Source: Flavobacteriaceae bacterium UBA3356 (lineage in GTDB: Bacteria > Bacteroidota > Bacteroidia > Flavobacteriales > Flavobacteriaceae). Taken from it: a DNA stretch of 64,000 nt. The notes under the pieces were generated by a model, which worked only from the letters and a program-made list of their open reading frames with translations, was not told the origin of the DNA and did no database searches. The DNA lies in the NCBI GenBank assembly GCA_002360635.1, contig DEQW01000002.1, positions 1 through 64,000 of the forward strand, written 5' to 3'. Both the position numbers and the translations under genes were made by a program. Shown here in pieces: positions 1-9,993 of the stretch. The first letter of the stretch is position 1. The number at the start of each line of letters is the position of its first letter.

Positions 1-3000
1 ACTACCGTATCGCCGTTTTCTGTATAACTCGTGTCGTCTGACTCATCGGTTACATCATCACCGATTGGTGGCGTTCCTGTGGCTAACGCTCGGTTGGTAA
101 ATGATCCTGCATCTATATCAGCTTGGGTTAATTCATAACTCGCTGTGAAGGTGGCTGTGTCTTCTGCTCCCGGTGCTAAACTAGCAATAGGCCCACCGCT
201 CATCGTTACACCGCCTACTAAATCGGTTACCATCACATTGGTTAATGTTACATCTCCCGTGTTCTTTACTTTGAAGCTATAGGTGATCGTCTCGCCTACT
301 TCTCCACCGTAACAACCCGTGTTCGGATCAATCTGTATATCTGATTCCTTAATCAATGCTATCGATGCGTCTTGACAAATAGGAATTGTAATAGTGTTAC
401 TAGTATCATTTACTGAACCTAATCCAGTTTCTCCATTTACACTTGCTGTATTTTCTACTTGACCAGCATCAATATCATCTTGATCTACTGTATAAGTTGC
501 TTCAAACATCCATACTTCACCAACATTTAATATATTATCATTATTTATATCTCCAGAAGCCAATGTAATTGAAACTACAGGATTTGGAGCTTGGAATAAT
601 GGATCGATAACTTCTACATTCGTGATATCAACATCGCCTTCATTTGTTACTTCAAATTTATAATCAATGGTATCATCAACATTAAGGTCAAGACAATTTT
701 GAGATTCACTAGTACTTGATTTTACAATAGATATTTCAGCATCTTGACAAAGTGTTACAGTTACTGAATCTGTATCTGTTACATTGTAAGAAGCTGATGA
801 ACCAGTAACTGTACCATCGACAGTTGCAGTATTTTCAACTTGACCATCAATAATATTTTGTTGAGTTACCTCATAACTTGCTTCATAAGTCCACTCTTCT
901 CCAACATCTAAAATTCCGTTATTATTTGCGTCACCACCGTTTGGACCTGGTACTGGGTTTACCGTATCTATTAATGGATCATTTACTTCAATATCATTTA
1001 TTGCAACGTCTCCTAGGTTTGTAACCTTAAAAGTGTAGGTTATCATTTCGCCTGGAGCGATAGTGTTACAATTTTGAGTATTATTAGGACTTGCTGTTTT
1101 CTCTATTGAAATAGAACAGTTATAAATAGTTAAAGTAACTGCTGTTCTATCTGAACTTGAACAAGATCCTGTATTACTTATCGCTTCAACATAATAGGTA
1201 ACCGTTCCTACCGAATTAAGAATAGGATTGTTAACTACTGAGTTACCGGTAGCATCTGTATACCAAACAATACTAGTACCAGGTGCTGCTGAAATTGCAT
1301 CATTTGCATCAAGTGTTTGTGTAATTTCTTCTTTACATTCTGCAATATCACCGTTACTTATCGGTGGCTCTGGAGATTCATTGATTACAATGTCTGCTGT
1401 ATCACTATTTGTACAATTATTTCCGTCTGTGTAGGTATAAGTCACTGTAATAGTTCCACTCAATCCAGAAGGATCAAAGCTTGCCGTACCATCTCCATTA
1501 TCTACAACATTGGTTCCGGTCCATTCACCGTTTGAGTTTGTTGGTACTCCTGTTAAAACAATTTCATTTCCATTATCACATAATGGATTATATTCGTTGG
1601 CCTCAACATCAATTTGATCGGGTTGAGTTATCACAATAGTTTTATCAATGGTACATATACCGTCATCTACAGTTACTTTATAAGTTCCTGCAGTTAATCC
1701 AGTTTGATCTTCTGCTGTAGGGTTTAAGCCACTACCATCATTAGTTGTCCAAGCGTATGTATAAGACGAAGATCCTCCAGTTACAGTTATATCGATTTCT
1801 CCATCATTACCCTCAAAACAAGTAACATCTTTCTTAGTATTTGTGATAGCTATATCAGAATTAGTTAATGTAAGTTTTCGCGAAGGCGAAGTACACCCTA
1901 AATCTGGATTATAATAATAAGCATACCACTCACCAGGAGTTGTTACTGTAGGATTACTAGGAAGAGGGTTACTTAAATCTGCATTAGCACTCCATCTCAA
2001 TTCAGCACCAGTAGGTGTTGTAGACGTAACAAAACTATTCAGCTGAACCTGAGTAGGTTCGCAATACGTTTTTGCAGTAACAGAAAGTTCTGGAGAGTTT
2101 GCATAACCTTCAACAGACAGTCTTAAACCGTCTACTAAAACTACAGATTCTCCCGGGTTTCCGGTTTTATAAAACACCTCTACAGAATTTGCTGAAGGTC
2201 CTGTTCTAAAAGTTATACATCTGTTTTCCCAGTATGGGTTTATCTCAGTCCATCCTCCAGGGTTTTGGTTTGGTCCCGTAGTAGAGAAAGATAATCTAGA
2301 CGGAAAATCACTTGTAGGATGCTGAATAAGGTCATCATCGGTATAAGTAAGTGGATCACTAACCACAACAGCTCCGTTTCTAACACCAAATTGTAAATTT
2401 GGTCTATACTCCAAAATTTGCCCACCACTATTATTATTATTAACTGTAGCATAACGAGGTATAACAGCTATTTCAAAACATACCGTATACACAGTATTTG
2501 GTATAACAGATAATGTTTGCTCTATAGATTCATTTCTAAACGAAAATATAGCAAAACCGCCTCCATCATAAGTTGAAGGCTCAATTATACCAGGATAAAC
2601 TGAGTTTGAATTTGTTGTTGAATATGAAATATATTGTCCTTCAGACCAATCTACTGTACCGTTATCATCCCAACACGTATATCTTGCATCTGCTTGATAT
2701 TGACCATTTGTTCCACCAATAGCAGTACGAAAAGTTCCTCCGCTTACATCCCCTTTTTCAAAAGAACCACACGTAATCAAGTTACAACCACCTACATTTC
2801 TAGATTCTGAATGGTTATGCAACGCTTGTGCTTTAGATTTAGAACGAAACAAGGTATTATGCTTAGCAGCCTTTTTGTCTAATTCTGCATTGTATTGATC
2901 CAAATACTCTTGAGTATAAGGTAATACTACTTCTCCCTCATCTGTAGAGGTTTTCACCTGAGCAAATCCTTGACTACCCAAGCAAACTATTAAAATGAGA

Positions 3001-3053
3001 CCTATTAAAAACCTCTTATCAGAAGTAAATAATTTAGTAATTATTTTATACAT
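1..3053 (-). CDS. Large secreted cell-surface adhesin with SprB-like and DUF7507 repeats (C-terminus beyond window)
   Basis: Reading from the ATG at 3053, the frame stays open to the window edge (1017 codons), so the C-terminus is missing. Residues 1 to about 32 form a signal peptide ending in QGFAQ. Next comes a Cys-containing, jelly-roll-like N-terminal module (GGCNLITCGSFE to VLVDGLRLSVEG). It is followed by an Ig-like segment, a SprB-type repeat near 1847-1620 (DVTCFEGNDGEIDI...TVTGGSSSYTYAW), another Ig-like unit, and three DUF7507 repeats starting at Cys codons near 1118, 749 and 377. Each repeat is about 123 residues with the GE-ITYTFKVTN and QxDIDAGxxxN signatures. Such proteins usually end in a gliding or type IX secretion sorting domain, which would lie outside the window. 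The role as adhesin or glycan-binding surface fibre is inferred from the family. The leader is about 480 bp and shared with divergent prfC. Confidence 0.85.
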   Translation of the reverse strand, partial: MYKIITKLFTSDKRFLIGLILIVCLGSQGFAQVKTSTDEGEVVLPYTQEYLDQYNAELDKKAAKHNTLFRSKSKAQALHNHSESRNVGGCNLITCGSFEKGDVSGGTFRTAIGGTNGQYQADARYTCWDDNGTVDWSEGQYISYSTTNSNSVYPGIIEPSTYDGGGFAIFSFRNESIEQTLSVIPNTVYTVCFEIAVIPRYATVNNNNSGGQILEYRPNLQFGVRNGAVVVSDPLTYTDDDLIQHPTSDFPSRLSFSTTGPNQNPGGWTEINPYWENRCITFRTGPSANSVEVFYKTGNPGESVVLVDGLRLSVEGYANSPELSVTAKTYCEPTQVQLNSFVTSTTPTGAELRWSANADLSNPLPSNPTVTTPGEWYAYYYNPDLGCTSPSRKLTLTNSDIAITNTKKDVTCFEGNDGEIDITVTGGSSSYTYAWTTNDGSGLNPTAEDQTGLTAGTYKVTVDDGICTIDKTIVITQPDQIDVEANEYNPLCDNGNEIVLTGVPTNSNGEWTGTNVVDNGDGTASFDPSGLSGTITVTYTYTDGNNCTNSDTADIVINESPEPPISNGDIAECKEEITQTLDANDAISAAPGTSIVWYTDATGNSVVNNPILNSVGTVTYYVEAISNTGSCSSSDRTAVTLTIYNCSISIEKTASPNNTQNCNTIAPGEMITYTFKVTNLGDVAINDIEVNDPLIDTVNPVPGPNGGDANNNGILDVGEEWTYEASYEVTQQNIIDGQVENTATVDGTVTGSSASYNVTDTDSVTVTLCQDAEISIVKSSTSESQNCLDLNVDDTIDYKFEVTNEGDVDITNVEVIDPLFQAPNPVVSITLASGDINNDNILNVGEVWMFEATYTVDQDDIDAGQVENTASVNGETGLGSVNDTSNTITIPICQDASIALIKESDIQIDPNTGCYGGEVGETITYSFKVKNTGDVTLTNVMVTDLVGGVTMSGGPIASLAPGAEDTATFTASYELTQADIDAGSFTNRALATGTPPIGDDVTDESDDTSYTENGDTV

Positions 3054-3391
3054 AAGCTTGAATTTTATTAGTATTCATAATTTTATCATTAACTATAACT
3101 TAAATCTTCATTAAAATAACTTCTAGCAAAAGAACATCATCCTTTCAACTCTATAGGTTACATTATTAATTTGATTTGGATAAAACGAAATTCAGTAGAG
3201 GAATATCTAAAATTATTGGTATATAAATGAACCTTCACAATAGATTACTTAATCGCTTTCTGAGTGCTAAGATACGTAGGAAAAAATGTTAAAATCTTAC
3301 TAAAAAGCAACTATTAGCCTAAATGTTGAATATTCTCGGTGAACTACAATATTTTTTACTTTTTAACCCTTTTTTTTGTAGGAAACATATA

Positions 3392-3407
3392 TACGTATAA
3401 CTACGTA
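3392..3407. promoter_or_regulatory. Paired TACGTA motif, possible operator
   Basis: TACGTA at 3392-3397 and 3402-3407 are separated by TAAC. Each hexamer is itself a palindrome, so the pair reads as both direct and inverted repeat. A third TACGTA (3273-3278) abuts the -7-like element proposed for the adhesin. Binding by a dimeric regulator is inference. Confidence 0.3.
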
Positions 3408-3505
3408 GAATATCGGTTTTCACTAGGATGAGAGCGTTTTATTTTGTGGGAATTTTTGTTTTTAAAACTCTTTAAAACACCCTAAAAAACTACTTTAAAA
3501 ACACG

Positions 3506-3513
3506 TATCTTTG
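3506..3513 (+). promoter_or_regulatory. -7 promoter element of prfC
   Basis: TATCTTTG matches the Bacteroidota -7 consensus TAnnTTTG and lies 24 bp before the prfC ATG. No good -33 TTG is visible at the expected 20-bp spacing, so the promoter may be weak or assisted. Confidence 0.55.
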
Positions 3514-3536
3514 CCATCAAATTTAGAAATCAATCC

Positions 3537-5123
3537 ATGTCAATTAAACGGGAAATAGAACGCAGAAGAACCTTTGGAATTATCTCTCACCCAGATGCAG
3601 GTAAAACCACTTTAACCGAAAAATTATTACTCTTTGGAGGTGCAATTCAAGAAGCTGGAGCCGTAAAAAGTAATAAAATTAAAAAGGGAGCCACAAGTGA
3701 CTTCATGGAGATTGAAAGGCAACGTGGTATATCAGTTGCTACATCTGTATTAGCGTTTGAATATGAAGGAATTAAAATTAATATCCTAGACACTCCCGGT
3801 CACAAAGACTTTGCAGAAGACACGTTTAGGACACTTACAGCAGTAGATAGTGTTATTGTTGTAATAGACGTGGCAAAAGGTGTTGAAGCTCAAACCGAAA
3901 AACTTGTTGAAGTTTGTAGAATGCGTAACATACCCATGATTGTTTTTATTAATAAAATGGATCGTGAAGGTAAAGACGCGTTTGAATTATTAGACGAAAT
4001 TGAGCAAAAATTAAACTTACGCGTTACCCCATTGAGTTTTCCAATTGGGATGGGATATGATTTTAAAGGAATCTATAATATCTGGGAAAAAAACGTAAAC
4101 CTTTTTAGTGGCAGTAGCCGAAAAAACATTGAAGAAACTATTGAAATTGAGGATTTAAGCAATCCACAACTCGATGAATTAATAGGAAGCGAATCTGCTG
4201 AAACACTTAGAGAAGAACTAGAACTTGCTGATATTTACCCTACATTTAATCGAGAAGAATATCTTAATGGAGAACTACAACCCGTTTTCTTTGGTTCCGC
4301 ATTAAATAATTTTGGGGTACGCGAGTTATTAGATTGTTTTGTAGAAATTGCCCCAAAACCAAGACCAAAGGAAAGTGATACACGCTTAGTAAAACCCGAT
4401 GAAAAAGATTTTACAGGTTTTGTGTTTAAAATACACGCAAATATGGACCCTAAGCATCGTGACCGTCTTGCGTTTGTAAAAATTGTATCTGGTACCTTTG
4501 AACGCAACACTCCATATTTACACGTGAGAAATGGAAAAAAACTTAAATTTTCTAGCCCCAATGCATTTTTTGCCGAAAAAAAACAAATTGTAGATATTTC
4601 TTATCCAGGTGATATTGTAGGCCTTCACGATACAGGTAATTTTAAAATTGGTGACACCCTTACAGAAGGTGAAGAAATGCAATATAAAGGTATTCCCAGC
4701 TTTTCTCCGGAACATTTTAAGTACATCAATAATGCAGACCCTATGAAAAGCAAGCAACTAGAAAAAGGGATTGATCAATTGATGGATGAAGGGGTTGCAC
4801 AACTATTCACCTTAGAATTAAACGGAAGAAAAGTAATAGGAACTGTAGGTGCTCTTCAATTTGAAGTAATTCAATATCGATTGGAGCACGAATATGGAGC
4901 TTCTTGTCGCTATGAGAACCTTAATGTACATAAAGCATGTTGGGTTGAACCAAAAGATCCTAAAAGCGAAGAATTTAAAGAATTTAAGCGTGTAAAAGCA
5001 AAGTTTTTGGCAAAAGACAAAAGAAACCAATTGGTGTTCTTTGCAGATTCTGCCTTTACTTTACAAATGACACAAACAAAATACCCTAACATAAAATTGC
5101 ATTTTGTAAGCGAATTTAAGTAG
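3537..5123 (+). CDS. prfC: Peptide chain release factor 3
   Basis: This is a 528-residue translational GTPase that recycles RF1 and RF2 from the ribosome after peptide release. The G1 motif HPDAGKTT is at residues 18-25, DTPGH at 85-89 and NKMD at 139-142. The EF-Tu-like domain II and the RF3-specific C-terminal domain follow (FEVIQYRLEHEYG, then WVEPKD). Length and motif order are normal for bacterial RF3. The ATG directly precedes SIKREIERRRTFGIISHPDAG, the usual N-terminus. It is a single gene divergent from the adhesin and convergent with the DUF3467/rpoC block, which ends 28 bp away. GTP hydrolysis and cytosolic location follow from the family. Confidence 0.97.
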   Translation: MSIKREIERRRTFGIISHPDAGKTTLTEKLLLFGGAIQEAGAVKSNKIKKGATSDFMEIERQRGISVATSVLAFEYEGIKINILDTPGHKDFAEDTFRTLTAVDSVIVVIDVAKGVEAQTEKLVEVCRMRNIPMIVFINKMDREGKDAFELLDEIEQKLNLRVTPLSFPIGMGYDFKGIYNIWEKNVNLFSGSSRKNIEETIEIEDLSNPQLDELIGSESAETLREELELADIYPTFNREEYLNGELQPVFFGSALNNFGVRELLDCFVEIAPKPRPKESDTRLVKPDEKDFTGFVFKIHANMDPKHRDRLAFVKIVSGTFERNTPYLHVRNGKKLKFSSPNAFFAEKKQIVDISYPGDIVGLHDTGNFKIGDTLTEGEEMQYKGIPSFSPEHFKYINNADPMKSKQLEKGIDQLMDEGVAQLFTLELNGRKVIGTVGALQFEVIQYRLEHEYGASCRYENLNVHKACWVEPKDPKSEEFKEFKRVKAKFLAKDKRNQLVFFADSAFTLQMTQTKYPNIKLHFVSEFK

Positions 5124-5151
5124 GGTACTTTAATACTTATAATCTGTTCAA

Positions 5152-5469
5152 TTAAGCCTCACCAGTAGGGCCAAAATTTAAAGGCATAGTAGGTTGTTCT
5201 TGTTCTTCTACTTCACCGTGCGCCTTCTCAAATCGTTGAATGTTATCATTTAACGCTCTCAAAAGTCTTTTTGCATGTTGAGGCGTTAATATTATTCTAG
5301 ACTTTACTTTACTTTTAGGCACACCCGGCATAATACTAACAAAATCTACTATAAATTCAGATTGGGAGTGATTGATTATAGCCAAGTTGCTGTAAATACC
5401 TTGCGCTGTACTCTCATCTAGTTCTATATTTATTTGTCCTTGCTTTTGCTTTTTTTTATCGTCTGACAT
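5152..5469 (-). CDS. DUF3467 domain protein
   Basis: This small protein is of the DUF3467 type (INIELDESTAQGIYSNLAIINHSQSEFIVDF, then HAKRLLRALNDNI). Its biochemical role is unknown. An upstream ATG at 5517 is in frame, but the family starts at MSDDKKK, so I place the start at 5469 (105 residues). It lies downstream of rpoC on the same strand, separated by a strong terminator-like hairpin (5548-5575), so it probably depends on read-through or its own promoter. The lysine-rich N-terminus and acidic, proline-containing C-terminus look disordered. It is probably cytosolic. Confidence 0.8.
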   Translation of the reverse strand: MSDDKKKQKQGQINIELDESTAQGIYSNLAIINHSQSEFIVDFVSIMPGVPKSKVKSRIILTPQHAKRLLRALNDNIQRFEKAHGEVEEQEQPTMPLNFGPTGEA

Positions 5470-5547
5470 AGGTTTAAATCTCTTATTAATGTTTGTAGCT
5501 TTACTTAACAAAGCCACATAAATGATTATTGATAACTAAATATAAAA

Positions 5548-5575
5548 GAAAAATCCCGTTTGAACGGGATTTTTC
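5548..5575 (-). terminator. Intrinsic terminator of the rpoBC transcript
   Basis: A perfect 13-bp inverted repeat (GAAAAATCCCGTT with AACGGGATTTTTC) lies 27 bp past the rpoC stop. The symmetric A/T flanks give a U-run on either strand, so it may act in both directions. It separates rpoC from the DUF3467 gene. Confidence 0.85.
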
Positions 5576-5601
5576 TTTACTTATGTATATAATACAACGT
5601 A

Positions 5602-8600
5602 TTAGTTGTAATTCACTTCTTGTTTTTCGCGAGTCATTTCTTCAAGCTCCTCTTTGCTTCCTACGATTATAGAATCGTATTCACGCATTCCGGTACCTGC
5701 TGGTATTTTATGACCTACAATAACATTCTCTTTCAATCCTTCAAGAGTATCAACTTTACCGCTTACAGCAGCTTCGTTTAATACCTTTGTAGTTTCCTGG
5801 AAGGAAGCCGCAGAGATAAAAGATTTAGTTTGTAGCGATGCTCTTGTAATACCTTGCAATATAGGAGTTGCAGTTGCATTAATTGCATCTCTAGCTTCAA
5901 CTAGTGCTTTATCATTACGTTTCAAGATTGAGTTTTCATCACGTAACTCACGTGGTGTTACAATCTGTCCTTCTTTTAAAGTATCACTATCTCCAGCGTT
6001 TTCAACTACTTTCATTCCGAAGATTTTATCGTTTTCTTCAATAAAATCATCTTTATGAGCTAATTGATTTTCTAAGAATGTAGTGTCACCACTATCAACA
6101 ATACGTACTTTACGCATCATTTGACGTACTACTACCTCAAAGTGCTTATCGTTAATTTTTACACCTTGTAGACGGTATACTTCTTGAACTTCATTCACTA
6201 AGTACTGCTGTACTGCTGAAGGTCCTTCAATACGTAAAATATCTTCAGGAGTAATAGATCCATCTGAAAGTGGCATACCGGCACGTACATAATCATTTTC
6301 TTGTACAAGAATTTGATTAGATAACTTTACCAAGTACTTTTTGATTTCGCCTAGCTTAGACTCAACGATAATCTCACGGTTACCACGTTTAATTTTTCCG
6401 AAAGAAACAACACCATCAATCTCACTTACTACAGCAGGATTTGAAGGATTACGTGCTTCAAATAACTCGGTCACACGTGGAAGACCACCGGTAATATCAC
6501 CAGCTTTTGATGATTTACGAGGTATTTTTACAAGTACTTTACCAATCTTAATTTTATCGCCATCATCAACCATTAAGTGGGCACCCACTGGCAAGTTGTA
6601 CGAACGGATAACTTCATCTTTTTTACCTAAAATTTGAAGTGTTGGTATTTTCTTTTTATTTCTAGTTTCTGAAATTACTTTTTCTTGGAATCCGGTCTGC
6701 TCATCTATTTCAACTTGATACGTAACACCTTGTTCGATATTCTCGTACTTGATCTTACCAGCAAATTCTGAAATAATCACACCGTTATATGGATCCCACT
6801 GGCAAACAACATCACCTTCTTTTAGCTTAGCACCATCTTTAATGTATAGTGTAGAACCGTAAGGAATGTTGTTGTTACTTAAGGTAATTCCAGTTTTAGG
6901 ATCGGTTAATTTAATTTCTGAAGTACGAGAGATTACAATATCTACTTCATTACCTTCAGCATCTTCACCTTTAACCGTTTTTAAATCTTCAATCTCAGCT
7001 TTACCGTCGTATTTAACAACAAGTTTGTTTTCTTCTGAAATGTTACCTGCAATACCACCCACGTGGAAGGTACGCAATGTTAACTGTGTACCCGGCTCAC
7101 CAATAGACTGAGCAGCTACAACACCAACAGCTTCACCTCGTTGAACCATCTTATTGGTTGCAAGGTTACGGCCGTAACATTGAGAACAAATTCCTTTTTT
7201 AGCTTCACACGTTAATGCAGAACGCACTTCAACACTTTCTACAGCAGAGTCGCCAATAATTTTAGCTGTTTCTTCTGAAATGTGCTCACCTGCGGTTGCC
7301 AAGACTTCTTTAGTAAGTGGGTTTATTACATCATTCAATGCAATACGACCAATTATTCTCGCTTCTAGGGTTTCAACTACCTCTTCATTCTTCTTTAATG
7401 CCGAAACTTCAATACCTCTTAATGTACCACAATCTACTTCGTTTATAATAACATCTTGTGAAACATCTACCAGACGACGCGTTAAGTAACCTGCATCAGC
7501 CGTTTTAAGTGCTGTATCGGCAAGACCTTTACGTGCACCGTGAGTAGAGATAAAGTATTCAAGAATTGAAAGTCCTTCCTTAAAGTTAGAAAGAATCGGG
7601 TTTTCAATAATTTCGCCACCACCAGAGTTCGATTTTTTAGGCTTTGCCATCAATCCACGCATACCGGTAAGCTGTCTAATCTGTTCTTTACTACCACGCG
7701 CTCCAGAGTCAAGCATCATATACACAGAGTTAAACCCTTGCTGATCTTCACGGATACGTTTCATAGAAAGTTCCGTTAATTCAGCGTTGGTTGCTGTCCA
7801 AATATCAATTACTTGGTTGTAACGTTCGTTATTGGTAATAAGTCCCATATTATAGTTTCCTACAATACTATCAACTTGTTTGTTTGCGTCTTCAATCATG
7901 GTTTGCTTTTCTTCAGGGATAATAATATCTCCTAAGCTGAAAGACAATCCACCTTCGAATGCAAACTTGTAACCTAATGTTTTAATTTCATCAAGGAAAG
8001 CAGCTGTTTTTGGTACGCTAGTAACTTTAAGAATTCTACCAATAATATCACGAAGTGACTTTTTGGTTAATACTTCATTAATATATCCAGCTTCTTCTGG
8101 TACTTCTTGGTTAAATATCACTCTACCTAAGGTAGTTTCGATAATTTGATAAACCAATTCGCCTTCTTCATTGAAATCCTTAGTACGAATTTTAATTTGT
8201 GTATTAAGATCTACTCGCTTCTCATTGTAAGCAATTACTGCTTCTTCTTCTGAATAGAATGTTAATCCCTCACCTTTTACTTTTACGTCTTTGGTAGAGG
8301 TTCTTAACTTGGTCATATAATAAAGACCCAAAACCATATCCTGAGAAGGAACTGCAACTGGCGAACCGTTTGCAGGGTTCAAAATATTATGAGAAGCCAA
8401 CATCAATAACTGACATTCCAAAATTGCTTCTGGTCCTAATGGAAGGTGAACCGCCATCTGGTCACCATCAAAATCGGCGTTAAAGGCAGTACATACCAAT
8501 GGGTGTAATTGTATTGCTTTCCCTTCAATTAATTTTGGTTGGAAAGCTTGGATACCCAATCTGTGCAGAGTAGGAGCTCGGTTAAGCATTACAGGATGCC

Positions 8601-9900
8601 CTTTTAATACATTTTCAAGGATGTCCCAAACTACTGGCTCTTTTTTATCAATAATTTTCTTAGCAGACTTAACTGTTTTTACAATTCCTCTCTCAATTAA
8701 TTTTCTAATTACGAAAGGCTTGTACAATTCAGCAGCCATATCTTTAGGAATACCACATTCAAAAAGCTTCAATTCCGGTCCTACAACAATTACCGAACGT
8801 GCTGAATAATCCACACGCTTACCAAGTAAGTTTTGACGGAAACGTCCTTGCTTCCCTTTCAATGAATCTGAAAGTGATTTTAATGGACGGTTACTATCAG
8901 TTTTTACTGCTGAAGATTTACGCGTGTTATCGAATAAAGAATCTACAGACTCTTGAAGCATACGTTTTTCATTACGTAAAATTACTTCCGGAGCTTTAAT
9001 TTCCATTAATCGTTTTAGACGATTGTTTCTAATAATTACACGACGGTAAAGATCATTTAAATCTGATGTTGCGAAACGACCACCATCTAGTGGTACTAAT
9101 GGACGTAATTCTGGTGGAATAATTGGTACCACCTTCATAATCATCCACTCTGGTTTGTTTTCACGGTTTTTATTTGCATCGCGCAACGCTTCAACAACCT
9201 GAAGACGTTTTAACGCTTCCGTTTTACGTTGTTTAGACGTTTCGTTGTTTGCTTTGTGACGTAATTCAAAAGACAATGTATCAAGATCGATACGCTGTAA
9301 CAATTCAATTAAACACTCAGCACCCATCTTAGCGATGAATTTATTTGGGTCGCTGTCTTCCAAGTATTGGTTTTCCACTGGAATAGCTTCCAAAGCATTT
9401 AAATACTCTTCTTCCGTTAAGAAGTCCATTTTTTGAAGCGGTTCCCCTTCTTCATTTTTTGCGATACCAGGCTGGATGACAACATATCTTTCATAATAGA
9501 TAATCATATCCAACTTTTTGGACGGCAATCCAAGAAGGTATCCTATTTTGTTAGGTAAACTACGGAAGTACCATATGTGCGCAACAGGAACAACTAAGTT
9601 GATGTGCCCTACGCGATCACGACGTACTTTCTTTTCAGTTACCTCTACACCACAACGGTCACATACGATCCCTTTGTAGCGAATTCGTTTATATTTACCA
9701 CAGGCACATTCATAATCCTTAACAGGACCAAAAATACGCTCACAGAAAAGTCCGTCACGCTCTGGTTTGTGCGTACGGTAATTTATCGTTTCAGGTTTAA
9801 GAACTTCACCACGCGATTCTGCCAAAATCGATTCAGGTGAGGCTAAACCAATAGAAATTTTGTTGAATTTCTGAACTGTGTTTTCTTTATTTCTTGCCAT
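5602..9900 (-). CDS. rpoC: DNA-directed RNA polymerase subunit beta'
   Basis: This is the 1432-residue catalytic subunit of RNA polymerase. The N-terminal zinc-binding motif (ECACGKYKRIRYKG...CDRCG), the lid/rudder region, and the active-site NADFDGDQM that binds the catalytic Mg2+ are all present. The second zinc site (CEAKKGICSQCYG) and the C-terminal assembly region follow. A long insertion in the second half (KYDGKAEIEDLKTVKGED and onward) is usual in Bacteroidota beta'. It follows rpoB after a 93-bp gap that contains a GC-rich palindrome, and ends at a strong terminator. The start MARNKENTVQKFNKISIGLA is the conserved family N-terminus. No truncation or frameshift is seen. Confidence 0.99.
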   Translation of the reverse strand: MARNKENTVQKFNKISIGLASPESILAESRGEVLKPETINYRTHKPERDGLFCERIFGPVKDYECACGKYKRIRYKGIVCDRCGVEVTEKKVRRDRVGHINLVVPVAHIWYFRSLPNKIGYLLGLPSKKLDMIIYYERYVVIQPGIAKNEEGEPLQKMDFLTEEEYLNALEAIPVENQYLEDSDPNKFIAKMGAECLIELLQRIDLDTLSFELRHKANNETSKQRKTEALKRLQVVEALRDANKNRENKPEWMIMKVVPIIPPELRPLVPLDGGRFATSDLNDLYRRVIIRNNRLKRLMEIKAPEVILRNEKRMLQESVDSLFDNTRKSSAVKTDSNRPLKSLSDSLKGKQGRFRQNLLGKRVDYSARSVIVVGPELKLFECGIPKDMAAELYKPFVIRKLIERGIVKTVKSAKKIIDKKEPVVWDILENVLKGHPVMLNRAPTLHRLGIQAFQPKLIEGKAIQLHPLVCTAFNADFDGDQMAVHLPLGPEAILECQLLMLASHNILNPANGSPVAVPSQDMVLGLYYMTKLRTSTKDVKVKGEGLTFYSEEEAVIAYNEKRVDLNTQIKIRTKDFNEEGELVYQIIETTLGRVIFNQEVPEEAGYINEVLTKKSLRDIIGRILKVTSVPKTAAFLDEIKTLGYKFAFEGGLSFSLGDIIIPEEKQTMIEDANKQVDSIVGNYNMGLITNNERYNQVIDIWTATNAELTELSMKRIREDQQGFNSVYMMLDSGARGSKEQIRQLTGMRGLMAKPKKSNSGGGEIIENPILSNFKEGLSILEYFISTHGARKGLADTALKTADAGYLTRRLVDVSQDVIINEVDCGTLRGIEVSALKKNEEVVETLEARIIGRIALNDVINPLTKEVLATAGEHISEETAKIIGDSAVESVEVRSALTCEAKKGICSQCYGRNLATNKMVQRGEAVGVVAAQSIGEPGTQLTLRTFHVGGIAGNISEENKLVVKYDGKAEIEDLKTVKGEDAEGNEVDIVISRTSEIKLTDPKTGITLSNNNIPYGSTLYIKDGAKLKEGDVVCQWDPYNGVIISEFAGKIKYENIEQGVTYQVEIDEQTGFQEKVISETRNKKKIPTLQILGKKDEVIRSYNLPVGAHLMVDDGDKIKIGKVLVKIPRKSSKAGDITGGLPRVTELFEARNPSNPAVVSEIDGVVSFGKIKRGNREIIVESKLGEIKKYLVKLSNQILVQENDYVRAGMPLSDGSITPEDILRIEGPSAVQQYLVNEVQEVYRLQGVKINDKHFEVVVRQMMRKVRIVDSGDTTFLENQLAHKDDFIEENDKIFGMKVVENAGDSDTLKEGQIVTPRELRDENSILKRNDKALVEARDAINATATPILQGITRASLQTKSFISAASFQETTKVLNEAAVSGKVDTLEGLKENVIVGHKIPAGTGMREYDSIIVGSKEELEEMTREKQEVNYN

Positions 9901-9967
9901 AATGCTGTGTACTAATCTTGTTATGTTTGAAATGGGACGTTTTGCAGCGTCCCTGCGAGAGTTAATG

Positions 9968-9987
9968 TTCCCCGCTTTTGCGGGGAA
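9968..9987. repeat. GC-rich palindrome in the rpoB-rpoC gap
   Basis: TTCCCCGC-TTTT-GCGGGGAA is a perfect 8-bp stem with a 4-nt loop, just past the rpoB stop. It has no U-run on the minus strand, so it is not a standard terminator. It resembles the palindromes at 18449-18468 and 20371-20387 in layout (TTCC...GC, 4-nt loop, GC...GGAA), which suggests one family of dispersed palindromes. A role in processing or stabilising the rpoB-rpoC mRNA is possible. Confidence 0.6.
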
Positions 9988-9993
9988 GCTATA

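Larger units (their letters stand above)
3054..3536. other. Divergent intergenic region between adhesin and prfC
   Basis: This 483-bp stretch has no convincing coding frame. It is very AT-rich and must hold the promoters of both divergent genes. On the minus strand, TATCTTAG (3274-3267) is a 7/8 match to TAnnTTTG and would give an adhesin leader of about 200 nt. On the plus strand, TATCTTTG at 3506-3513 serves prfC. Three TACGTA hexamers (3273-3278, 3392-3397, 3402-3407) stand out and are listed separately. Confidence 0.5.

Noticed and set aside
1228..1535. Two short plus-strand frames inside the adhesin
   Set aside because: They lie opposite the repeat region of the partial adhesin, which reads cleanly through on the minus strand from 3053 to the edge.
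1875..1895. TTCGCGAAGGCGAA palindrome-like segment
   Set aside because: It lies inside the adhesin coding frame (encoding part of GCTSPSRKLTL) and has no partner copy in the window that I could see, so it is not grouped with the intergenic palindromes.
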